Source: DATBJG01 sp963790545
GTDB taxonomy: Bacteria; Acidobacteriota; Vicinamibacteria; Vicinamibacterales; JAMQPK01
DNA length: 64,000 nt
Direction: 5' to 3'
NCBI GenBank assembly: GCA_963790545.1
Contig: CAWBPA010000026.1
Location: 1 to 64,000 of the forward strand
The position numbers were made by a program, and so were the translations under genes. Positions 57,115 to 64,000 of the stretch are shown in pieces. Position 1 is the stretch's first letter; every line of letters starts with the position of its first letter. The notes under the pieces were generated by a model. That model saw only the letters and a list, made by a program, of their open reading frames with translations. It was not told the DNA's origin and did not search any database.

Positions 57115-58715
57115 ACCTGCTGTTCGACGCGACGATTCGCTCGTCAATTGTCCTGGCCATTGCACTCCTGACGAGGATAGTGCTGCGACGCCGCTCCGCT
57201 GCCCTGCGGCACTGGGTGCTCGCGGTCGGAATGTTTTCGGCAGGCGCCGTGCTTCCGCTGAGCGCGGTCCTGCCGGCGTGGGATTTCTCACTTCCCGCGA
57301 TGGTCTCGCCTGCACCGCTAACCGTTGTGGAGCCGGTCACGACCCTCGTCGCGACCCCAGCTGGAGAGCCAGCCGCGACGTTAACCCGAGTGAGCACGTG
57401 GCCATGGCTCACGACGATCTGGGCCACAGGGTTCGTCGTCGCTGGCGTGATCCTGCTCGGAGGCTACACCCGTCTGCTGCAACTGGCTTCGCGGGCTGAG
57501 CTGTTAAGAGAGGGTCAGTGGCCGCGCCTCGCTGAACGAGTTGCAGCAGTCTATGGCTTGAGACGGCCGGTGCGGCTGCTGCAGACCGACGCTCCTGACA
57601 TGCTCGCAACACTTGGTCTCTTTCGACCACAGGTGCTCCTGCCCGCGCACGCTGATGAGTGGAATGAAGATCGCGTTTTCATTGTGCTCAGCCATGAACT
57701 CGCTCACATCCAGCGCCGCGACTGGTTCGTGCAAATGAGCGCTGAAGCCCTGCGTGCGGTCTACTGGTTCAATCCGCTCGTTTGGATCGCCTGCACTCAC
57801 CTGAGGCGAGAAAGCGAACACGCGTGCGACGATGTGGTGCTCGAGACCGGCGTGCCTGCACGCCAATACGCCACGATCCTGCTCGATCTCGCTCGGCTCT
57901 GTCGTCCAGCCACACCGAGCCTGGCGGCGACGCTCATGGCCCGCCCATCAACGCTCGAAAGGAGAATTGCCGCCATGTTGAACGCTCATCTCAACCGGCA
58001 CACGCTCACACGACGTGCCGGCATCATCACGGTCCTGGCACTGCTGCTCATCACGCTTCCCACGGCGGCGTTTCGTGCGATTAGCCAAAACACAGCTGTG
58101 ACAGTTTCGGGTTCGGTCTACGACGCGAGCGGCGGGGTTCTGCCGCAGGTCAGCCTCACGCTCGAAGCACCTGAACAGTTCAAGTGGCAGGCGACCACCG
58201 ATGCTTCCGGGCGTTTCGAGTTTGCACCCGTTGGCCCCGGACGTTACGTGCTCGAAGCGTCGCTTATCGGATTCCGGCCGCTCCGTCAGGAAGTTGAGGT
58301 GCGTCAGGGTCGCACGTGGGACCGGGCAATCACGTTGCAGGTTGGAGAGCTCGAGGAAACGGTGACCGTCGTCGCACGGCGTGCGTCTGGTTCCCGACAG
58401 TCACCGGCAGCAAACGGCGCCCCGCTCAGAATCGGCGGAAATATTCGACCACCTCGCAAGATCAAAAGCGTTCCACCTGTGTACCCGCAGGCGATGCGGG
58501 AGGCGGGACTCGAGGGCGTCGTTCCCATGGAGGCGTTGATTGGACGCGATGGCGCCGTGGCGTCGGTCCGAGTACTCAGCGCAGAGATCCATCCAGAATT
58601 CGCTGCCGCTGCCGTCGACGCCGTCCGCCAGTGGCGATTCGATCCCACGCTGCTCAATGGTGAGACCGTTGAAGTCGTCATGACGGTATCAGTACGGTTC
58701 AGCCTGGAAGATTAG
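57111..58715 (+). CDS. M56 (BlaR1-type) membrane metallopeptidase with carboxypeptidase-like and TonB C-terminal domains
   Basis: 534 residues. Membrane segments (SIVLAIALLTRIVLRR, GMFSAGAVLPLSAVLPAW, TTIWATGFVVAGVILLGG) precede a cytosolic zinc-protease site VLSHELAHIQRRD (HELAH near residue 195) and CTHLRRESEHACDDVVLETG. A later membrane helix (ITVLALLLITLPTAAFRA) leads to a carboxypeptidase-regulatory-like beta domain (VTVSGSVYDASGGVLPQVSL) and a TonB C-terminal domain (VPPVYPQAMREAGLEGVVPM, AVRQWRFDPTLLNGE). There is no penicillin-binding sensor, so the signal is not obviously a beta-lactam. Translationally coupled to the repressor. Confidence 0.9.
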   Translation: MNLLFDATIRSSIVLAIALLTRIVLRRRSAALRHWVLAVGMFSAGAVLPLSAVLPAWDFSLPAMVSPAPLTVVEPVTTLVATPAGEPAATLTRVSTWPWLTTIWATGFVVAGVILLGGYTRLLQLASRAELLREGQWPRLAERVAAVYGLRRPVRLLQTDAPDMLATLGLFRPQVLLPAHADEWNEDRVFIVLSHELAHIQRRDWFVQMSAEALRAVYWFNPLVWIACTHLRRESEHACDDVVLETGVPARQYATILLDLARLCRPATPSLAATLMARPSTLERRIAAMLNAHLNRHTLTRRAGIITVLALLLITLPTAAFRAISQNTAVTVSGSVYDASGGVLPQVSLTLEAPEQFKWQATTDASGRFEFAPVGPGRYVLEASLIGFRPLRQEVEVRQGRTWDRAITLQVGELEETVTVVARRASGSRQSPAANGAPLRIGGNIRPPRKIKSVPPVYPQAMREAGLEGVVPMEALIGRDGAVASVRVLSAEIHPEFAAAAVDAVRQWRFDPTLLNGETVEVVMTVSVRFSLED

Positions 58716-58746
58716 CAGGCATTTTTGAGTTTTCAGTTCTAAGTTT

Positions 58747-60090
58747 TCAGTTGAGTCGGGTGTGGTGGGCCCGCACCTCGGCCGCCGCCCTCAGACCGCT
58801 TTCAACGGCACCGTTCATGTAGCCTTGCCATCGAAGACTTGTGTGCTCGCCGGCGAACAGCAATCGTTGAACGGGCCGCGCGAGCCAGGCACGCCAGGAC
58901 GGGTCGTACGTCGGGGAAAAATATGCGTATCCGCCGGCAGACCACGGATCGTCCTCCCAACTGAACACGCGATGCGTCAACAGCTTTGTTTGGCCGATGG
59001 GCAACCACGCAAGCTGTTTCAGCACTTCGGCGATCCCACCCCTCGCGAGCAACTCGCGTGTCGCGGCACTGGCGGACCCACCCGCCAGTAGCGACAGGAT
59101 TCCCCCCTCGCCCTTTTGTTCTTCATTGCCATCCCATACGGCACCAATAGGCAGATCGGTGCCGTACGCGCGCGGTTTTCCAAGTGCACGCCAAGGTGTC
59201 CGCTCGAACTGAAGGGCGGTTCTCGTTGCCGGGCCATACTGCAGGTGATCGATTGCTGCCATCTGCGCCGACGGCAACGGGGGATCGATTCGAACCGCTT
59301 TGAGCGCAGTCGTGGGAAGAGTGCAAATCATGTAGTCGGCGCGCAGATGGTCAATTGTCCCGTCGGGTGTGCGCACCGCCGCATCGATGCCGGCCGCCGA
59401 ATGGCCAATCGACTCTACGATGGTTTTCCGGCGTATCCGATTCGCGAAGGGCACAGCCAAGGCCTCCACAAGTGCATCGTTGCCGCCTTCAATGCGGTAC
59501 ATCCGGCCCTGGCCGGGCGTCTCGTCCTCCGCAAATTGATCGACGAGCGCCAGCAGCGACAATTCCGTTGGATCGGCAAGGAAGAAGCCCCGGAGTCCTA
59601 TGGCCGTGGACCGCATCTCGGCACTTGCATTGATGCGATCGAGCCAGCTCGCAACCGACATGCCCGCCAGCGCTTCTGCGACCCCGCTGTCCCAGCGCCG
59701 CTCGGCCAGACGATAGGCGCGTATTTGTTCCTCGAGGGCGTTCTCGAGCGCCTCCCAGCCACGAGCCGCGCCTTGGCTGCTCGATATGACGCTCGACTGA
59801 AACCCTGAAAATCCGCTCTTCAGAATGCGCACAGGTCGCAAGCCCAGTTCCTCAGCCAGATGAAGAATCTCGGTCTGTGACTCCTCAATCAAGTCGGCAC
59901 CACCCTCCACGTGCTGCCCTCCGGCAAACGTGTCACGCCAGGTCCAGACGCGACCGCCGAGCCGCTCTCGCGCTTCGACAATCAGCAACTCTGCGCCCCG
60001 ATGGTGGAGCTCGCGCGCGGCGACGAGGCCCGCAAGCCCCGCACCAGCAATCAGCACCGACACCCCGCGAAGCGAGTCGTCAGTTTGCAT
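58747..60090 (-). CDS. Flavin monoamine-oxidase-family protein
   Basis: 447 residues. FAD Rossmann motif VLIAGAGLAGLVAARELHHR followed by LLIVEARERLGGRVWTW, the signature of the MAO/phytoene-desaturase-like amine oxidases. C-terminal FAD site LLFAGEHTSLRWQGYMNGAV and ESGLRAAAEVR. It oxidises an amine with O2 or another acceptor; substrate unknown. No signal peptide is seen, so cytosolic. ATG at 60088-60090. Convergent with the M56 gene. Confidence 0.88.
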   Translation of the reverse strand: MQTDDSLRGVSVLIAGAGLAGLVAARELHHRGAELLIVEARERLGGRVWTWRDTFAGGQHVEGGADLIEESQTEILHLAEELGLRPVRILKSGFSGFQSSVISSSQGAARGWEALENALEEQIRAYRLAERRWDSGVAEALAGMSVASWLDRINASAEMRSTAIGLRGFFLADPTELSLLALVDQFAEDETPGQGRMYRIEGGNDALVEALAVPFANRIRRKTIVESIGHSAAGIDAAVRTPDGTIDHLRADYMICTLPTTALKAVRIDPPLPSAQMAAIDHLQYGPATRTALQFERTPWRALGKPRAYGTDLPIGAVWDGNEEQKGEGGILSLLAGGSASAATRELLARGGIAEVLKQLAWLPIGQTKLLTHRVFSWEDDPWSAGGYAYFSPTYDPSWRAWLARPVQRLLFAGEHTSLRWQGYMNGAVESGLRAAAEVRAHHTRLN

Positions 60091-60119
60091 ATCTGCTCGG
60101 ATTCCTCAGCCCGTCCGTT

Positions 60120-60210
60120 GCGAAATTACAGTACGTAGGGCGGGCCTTGCTCTTTAGGCCCGCCTGGAGCCGGGTCCAAAGAGCAGGACCCGGCCTACGT
60201 ACTGTAACTG
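60120..60210. repeat. Large composite palindrome (MITE/REP-like)
   Basis: Outer arms TTACAGTACGTAGG (60126-60139) and CCTACGTACTGTAA (60194-60207) are perfect inverses. The left inner hairpin is GGCGGGCC-loop-GGCCCGCC and the right is GCCGGGTCC-loop-GGACCCGGC; the loops TGCTCTTT and AAAGAGCA are themselves complementary. A half copy lies at 21823-21879. Confidence 0.85.
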
Positions 60211-60259
60211 CCCAGCGGCGATTGGCAGGCCCAAAGTCCTGCGTATAGAGTATGCAACC

Positions 60260-61036
60260 ATGAACCGGATCGCGACGCCGAGCGGTGTCACTGTTTCCTA
60301 CGACCAGTACGGCAGCGGTCCTCCCCTCGTCCTGGTTCACGGGGCATTCAGCGCCCACGACACGAACTGGGAATTCGTGAAACCGATGTTCGGCGAACGG
60401 TTCACGGTTTACGCGATCGCCAGGCGCGGCCGTGGCGAGACGGACGCAACCAACGGTCACGCCCTCGAGGACGAGGTGGCCGACCTTGTCGCAGTGCTGA
60501 AGGCAGTCGGTGAGCCCGTGTTTCTGCTCGGTCACTCCTACGGCGCTCACTGCAGCCTGGCTGCGGCGGCATTGGCGCCGCAAAGCGTCCGCAAACTGGT
60601 GGTGTACGAGCCTGTATGGCCGAACGCTATATCCAGGGAAGCCCTCGAACCACTGGAGACCCTGGCAGCAGCCGGTCGGTGGGACGATTTCGCGATGACA
60701 TTCTTCCGCGATCTGCTCTCGGTGCCGGTTGACGTGCTCGAAGAATTGCGCCCCACGGAGCTCTGGCCACCGATCGTCGCCGACGCTCCCGCATCGCTCG
60801 GTGACGTGCGCGCGATGAGTCGATACGTCTTCAAGCCGGAACGTTTCAGTCGGCTCGAGCTTCCGGTGCTTCTTCAGATTGGGTCCGAGAGTCCGCGCGA
60901 CCTGTACGTCACCGATGCACTGGCAGCTGTCCTGCCGAACGCGCGCATCGAGGAGCTGCCCGGGCAAGCTCACGAAGGGATGACTACCGCGCCTGAGATG
61001 TACGCTCGCTCGGTCGTAGATTTCCTACTCGGGTAG
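60260..61036 (+). CDS. Alpha/beta-fold hydrolase
   Basis: 258 residues. Oxyanion region PLVLVHGAFSAHDTNWEF, nucleophile elbow LLGHSYGAHCSL (S93), and late His in LPGQAHEGMTTAPE (about residue 241). The middle Asp is less clear but ESPRDLYVTDAL is a candidate. General ester or lactone hydrolase of the family; substrate unknown. ATG at 60260, with no signal peptide. The upstream region is occupied by the composite palindrome. Confidence 0.87.
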   Translation: MNRIATPSGVTVSYDQYGSGPPLVLVHGAFSAHDTNWEFVKPMFGERFTVYAIARRGRGETDATNGHALEDEVADLVAVLKAVGEPVFLLGHSYGAHCSLAAAALAPQSVRKLVVYEPVWPNAISREALEPLETLAAAGRWDDFAMTFFRDLLSVPVDVLEELRPTELWPPIVADAPASLGDVRAMSRYVFKPERFSRLELPVLLQIGSESPRDLYVTDALAAVLPNARIEELPGQAHEGMTTAPEMYARSVVDFLLG

Positions 61037-61056
61037 ACGACGTCCGACAGAGGGCC

Positions 61057-61443
61057 TCAGCGGGCCTCACCCTGACATTCTGGGCATTCGTTCCGAATAT
61101 GCCGAAGCCACGCGAGGAGCTCGTCCAAACTCGGCAGCCCTTCCGCGTGCGAACTCCCTGCGACGAAGTAAATTTCACCCCATCGATCGGCAATGACAAC
61201 TCCCGGGCACGGAACACCGCGAACGGTTTCGGCTGTCACGACACAGTCTGCGTCCTGCTCGGTGACCTCATCCGCTCGGGTAGCTAGCCCAGAGACATAG
61301 GTGCGGGACGTGTCGGCCGTGCTCTCAGCGGGCAGACAGATCAGCAACAAGCTCCTGCGCTGCCAGATCTCGGAATAGTTCACACGCTGTCCGGCGAGCG
61401 TTCTCAGCGTGAAGTGCGGGACCTGATCGCCTCGTTGAAGCAT
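61057..61443 (-). CDS. Redoxin-like (AhpC/TSA-fold) protein with C-terminal CxxC
   Basis: 128 residues from the ATG at 61441-61443; a longer frame to 61578 would overlap the upstream gene. GDQVPHFTLRTLAGQRVNYS and RRSLLLICLPAESTADTSRT resemble the thioredoxin-fold start of peroxiredoxins, and PGVVIADRWGEIYFVAGSSH the later strand. The usual peroxidatic PxxxTxxC is not present at the expected place. Instead a CPEC motif is at the C-terminus. It may be a redox adaptor. It follows the GHKL ATPase gene on the same strand. Confidence 0.65.
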   Translation of the reverse strand: MLQRGDQVPHFTLRTLAGQRVNYSEIWQRRSLLLICLPAESTADTSRTYVSGLATRADEVTEQDADCVVTAETVRGVPCPGVVIADRWGEIYFVAGSSHAEGLPSLDELLAWLRHIRNECPECQGEAR

Positions 61444-61514
61444 GGGCCGCAGTCCGTTTGGTACGACGACATGAGGCGCACATCGTCGATTCTCTAGAAT
61501 TGCCGTTCGACCAG

Positions 61515-63161
61515 TTACGCCGTTTTCGTCGACCGCCGCCGGTCCGTCTTCCGGTGCGGTGACTGTGCACCGCCCCAACGCGCCAGAAATTGGGTAATGA
61601 ACGTGTGCTCATCATGCACCTCGACGGCCAGCGGTGCCAACGCGAGCGCCACCGAGAGCGCGGTGTGGTAGCCGAGCGACCGCGACGCCACCGCGCGCGT
61701 ATACGCCGGATGGGCATCGTTGATCCAAACTGTGCTCTCAACCAGCCGACCCAGTTCTGAATCGGTCGGGCGCGACTCGAACTGCACCAGTAGTCCGTAA
61801 CGCGCCTGGCGCCTTCGTCCGGCCACAGTGTCGAGGGCCCCTGCGGCTGCGGCGATGACTCCGTGCTGCTGGCCAGCTTCACTTTGCGGCTCTGGCTGAG
61901 CTCCTGCGGGCGGCACCTCTTCCGATGGCGGGGATGGCGTTGGCGAGGGCGACTCGTCTGGTTGTTTCGGCGTGCCAGCTGTCGCGGGCGGCGAGGGGGA
62001 ACTCTCGGCGGATTCACGATCGGCCCGTGCATTCGTTAGCAGCGGTGCCGGAACACGCTCATCCCCACGGCCGGGCATCGGCAGGCGCTTTTGCCCTCCC
62101 GGACGCCGATCGACGAGCGAGCGCAACAGTGGAAAATCGTCTGCGAGGTCTTCCAGGACACGCTCGAGGTCCCGCTCGAGTCGAGCCACCCGCGGGCGCG
62201 TTTCTACATCGCCTCGATCGCCCCATTCGGCGAGCTGTCGGGAAATCACTTCCTGAATGGCTTTGCGATAGGCAAGGTACGACGCGCCATTCACTCCGCT
62301 CCGGATGAAATCGTTCTTGCTGAGCGTGAGACACGCGGCAAGATCGGGGACTTCGATCAATCCGGTGATGTGCGCGTGCGCGGCGGGCGCGAGCCCGAGC
62401 CAATCCCACCCCAATTTGATGACCTTGCCAAGCGTGCTGACGGCTATGCCTTCACGGTTGGCCGGTTCGGGCGGGTGGCGTTCGACGAAGCCCGTTGCAG
62501 AGGGCGTGCGGCGACGACCTAGTCTGATGACGATGGGCACCCTGTCTGCACTCGGACTGACCGCACGTGCCATCTCTCGACCGTTCACCTCGAACCGAAC
62601 GCCGTTCGGATAATGTCGTCGCAGGATCTCGTCGAACGCGGGATCGAACAGAGGCTCAAAATGCCGCCGGACGGTTTCCTCGAGATAGCCTGCGTCGAGG
62701 AGTGGCATCAACGGATTCGTCAGGATCATCCGCACCGCCGTGCCGCGAGTCGTCGTCAACCCTGGCGGCGGAATCCACTTCCAAGGTGCTCGGTGACGCG
62801 AGGCCAGGTGCCACCGTGTCGCAACATGTGTCGCGCCGCGCCTCGTTTCTGTCACAACCTCGCGAGAGGCGAGAAGCCCAAGCTTGATCCCGACGCCGGC
62901 GAAACCGATCCCTTCTCCGCGCCTCTTCGCGCTCGCCGCGACATCGTGGTACCGGGCAAGCTCCCTCCGTTGCATCCCCCGTCCGTCGTCTACGATCGTC
63001 AGCGCCGCCTCAGCCGGGTTGGTGAGGAGATGAATACGCGTCGCACCTGAGTCGAGCGCATTCGCCACGACTTCAGTAAGGATTGATTCCTCGAGAGCTC
63101 CTGTATACGCGTCTCGCAGGTCTTCGAGGAGGTGTTGAAGGTCTACTCGGGTTTCACCCAC
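61515..63161 (-). CDS. GHKL-type ATPase (Hsp90/MutL-like N-terminal domain), unknown role
   Basis: 548 residues. The Bergerat ATP site is complete: N-box ESILTEVVANALDSGAT (E30, N34), G1 box VDDGRGM (58-63), G2 region GIGFAGVGIKLG (85-95). A middle part of Hsp90/MutL-like character follows (ITGLIEVPDLAACLTLSKND). Then come a Pro/Ser/Glu-rich linker (about residues 385-440) and a C-terminal domain (YGLLVQFESRPTDSELGRLV, STVWINDAHPAYTRAVASRS). It lacks DHp/histidine-kinase motifs. GTG start at 63159-63161. Related GHKL proteins act in DNA repair, chaperoning or phage defence; no specific assignment is justified. Confidence 0.78.
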   Translation of the reverse strand: MGETRVDLQHLLEDLRDAYTGALEESILTEVVANALDSGATRIHLLTNPAEAALTIVDDGRGMQRRELARYHDVAASAKRRGEGIGFAGVGIKLGLLASREVVTETRRGATHVATRWHLASRHRAPWKWIPPPGLTTTRGTAVRMILTNPLMPLLDAGYLEETVRRHFEPLFDPAFDEILRRHYPNGVRFEVNGREMARAVSPSADRVPIVIRLGRRRTPSATGFVERHPPEPANREGIAVSTLGKVIKLGWDWLGLAPAAHAHITGLIEVPDLAACLTLSKNDFIRSGVNGASYLAYRKAIQEVISRQLAEWGDRGDVETRPRVARLERDLERVLEDLADDFPLLRSLVDRRPGGQKRLPMPGRGDERVPAPLLTNARADRESAESSPSPPATAGTPKQPDESPSPTPSPPSEEVPPAGAQPEPQSEAGQQHGVIAAAAGALDTVAGRRRQARYGLLVQFESRPTDSELGRLVESTVWINDAHPAYTRAVASRSLGYHTALSVALALAPLAVEVHDEHTFITQFLARWGGAQSPHRKTDRRRSTKTA

Positions 63162-63272
63162 CTGGGCATCTTATCAATGTGCCATCGGGCCTGTTACGCT
63201 GCTTCAGGAACGGGAGTTTCCTCCGGCCGTGGGAAAACTGGTTAATGACTGGTTAACGTCTGGAGGGTGGGG

Positions 63273-63359
63273 ATGGCGAGGGTCAGCGCATTTGAAGCCA
63301 AGACCCGTTTCAGCGAGGCATCCGGCTCTGGAAGTAATGCGCCAATCAAAACTCGATGA
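63273..63359 (+). pseudogene. Truncated Phd/YefM-type antitoxin remnant
   Basis: 28 codons from the ATG at 63273 with an intact SD (GGAGGGTGG, 63262-63270). MARVSAFEAKTRFSE is the N-terminal pattern of Phd/YefM antitoxins. After residue 15 the reading leaves the family (ASGSGSNAPIKTR) and stops, running into the 3' end of the TonB receptor gene. No toxin is adjacent. It is too short to be functional as an antitoxin. Confidence 0.55.
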
Positions 63360-64000
63360 CGAGCCCGCCTGAAGGAACGATCGGCATGAGCGACTCCGTC
63401 GTCTCGAAGACTCGTCCCCCGCGGTCTACGAAGTAGCTGGCGTTCCGATAGTTCGTATGATTCAAGACATTCGCAACGTCCACGAACACCACGAGTCGGC
63501 GGCCCGACCAGTTGAACGCGCGATCCGCGCGGATGTCCAGGCGTGAGTAGGGCGGCAGCCGCAGTGTATTACGCGCGGTTGCGAGTCCATAGAACAAGGG
63601 GCGGCCATCCACCACCGGCCGCTGGCCCAAAGTCGTGGACGGTTCCCCGAAGTACCCCGCCATCGGGTAGTTCGAACCGTATCGGTACCGTCCGCTGACG
63701 CTGGCCCGGCTCGAGAGACGATAGTTCCCGTACAGCGTGAGCGTGTGCCGCTGGTCAGCATCCGCCCAGAAGCGTTCGCCGGTCTCGGTCTGCGTGTACC
63801 TCAAGCGACCGTAGGCGTACCCCGCCCAACCGGAAAATCCATCGGTTGCTTCGCGGCGCATGACGATTTCAACGCCACGTGCGTTCCCGCGCAGTGAGTT
63901 GACCCATGGTGCATCGAACGCGCCGGGGCGGGTCGTGCCGTTCGAGGAGAGCTGTGGTTCCGCGCCTGGCGTCCACAGCACGTCGCGTTCGTGTCGCGCG
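63346..64000 (-). CDS. TonB-dependent receptor, C-terminal barrel, cut by window edge
   Basis: About 218 residues visible, continuing beyond 64000. Barrel strands (SGWAGYAYGRLRYTQTETGE, HTLTLYGNYRLSSRASVSGR, RYGSNYPMAGYFGEPSTT), the receptor-type SRLDIRADRAFNWSGRRLVV and FVDVANVLNHTNYRNASY, ending GGLVIEF with a terminal Phe. This fits the acidobacterial carboxypeptidase-like/TonB-dependent receptor group for carbohydrate or siderophore uptake. The plug and N-terminus are outside the window. Confidence 0.87.
   Translation of the reverse strand, partial: ARHERDVLWTPGAEPQLSSNGTTRPGAFDAPWVNSLRGNARGVEIVMRREATDGFSGWAGYAYGRLRYTQTETGERFWADADQRHTLTLYGNYRLSSRASVSGRYRYGSNYPMAGYFGEPSTTLGQRPVVDGRPLFYGLATARNTLRLPPYSRLDIRADRAFNWSGRRLVVFVDVANVLNHTNYRNASYFVDRGGRVFETTESLMPIVPSGGLVIEF

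Overview
The window looks like chromosomal DNA of an Acidobacteriota bacterium, most likely class Vicinamibacteria. This is inferred from gene content, not from a marker gene. The supporting content is a DUF5916 outer-membrane-type protein, a DUF6152 protein beside a 'DGKPDLSGVW' family protein, several PQQ enzymes, a BlaI/M56-TonB pair, a large Ser/Thr kinase and many dispersed palindromic repeats. No rRNA, tRNA, CRISPR array, transposase or phage gene was recognised.

Layout. 1-13.6 kb: C-terminal RtcB RNA ligase (cut by the window edge), a VapBC-type toxin-antitoxin pair, a DUF5916 protein, a TPR protein, a beta-barrel protein, a Ser/Thr kinase, ArfB ribosome rescue factor, a four-helix-bundle (S23/IVS-type) protein inside inverted repeats, a secreted family protein and an amidase. 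12.2-19.8 kb: a minus-strand operon for a molybdenum hydroxylase (2Fe-2S, molybdopterin and FAD subunits), an NCS1 permease, a cyclase-family hydrolase and the amidase, which together suggest uptake and breakdown of an N-heterocycle. 19.9-24 kb: STAS protein, DUF6152, a metallo-beta-lactamase-fold hydrolase and small envelope proteins. 24-27.6 kb: FG-GAP/VCBS repeat proteins, one fused to a PQQ sugar dehydrogenase. 26.4-41.9 kb: a long minus-strand surface-glycan operon (UDP-GlcNAc 2-epimerase, flippase, two asparagine-synthase-type amidotransferases, two epimerases, methyltransferases, glycosyltransferases, a membrane protein), ending in a translationally coupled VCBS protein. 42.3-49.2 kb: a GT39-like membrane transferase, a GT2/methyltransferase pair, another VCBS protein and a methyltransferase. 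49.4-54.7 kb: TPR protein, CHRD protein, cytochrome c-PQQ dehydrogenase and a second PQQ dehydrogenase. 55-64 kb: an FN3/Ig/VCBS protein, a BlaI-M56 regulatory pair with a perfect 36-bp palindrome, an amine-oxidase-type flavoprotein, an alpha/beta hydrolase, a redoxin-like protein, a GHKL ATPase and the end of a TonB-dependent receptor.

Two properties dominate. First, many genes are broken by one-base indels, mostly apparent deletions and often in homopolymers, while the family motifs continue in the next frame. This is densest at 30-47.8 kb and is more likely a read/assembly error pattern than gene decay, so those genes are given here as reconstructed spans. Second, the intergenic spaces hold several repeat families: GATT-rich imperfect inverted repeats that abut or supply stop codons, composite palindromes with GTAG...CTAC outer arms, and 'CTCTGTG' inverted pairs. 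The GATT repeats also flank the four-helix-bundle gene, which suggests an IVS-like element.
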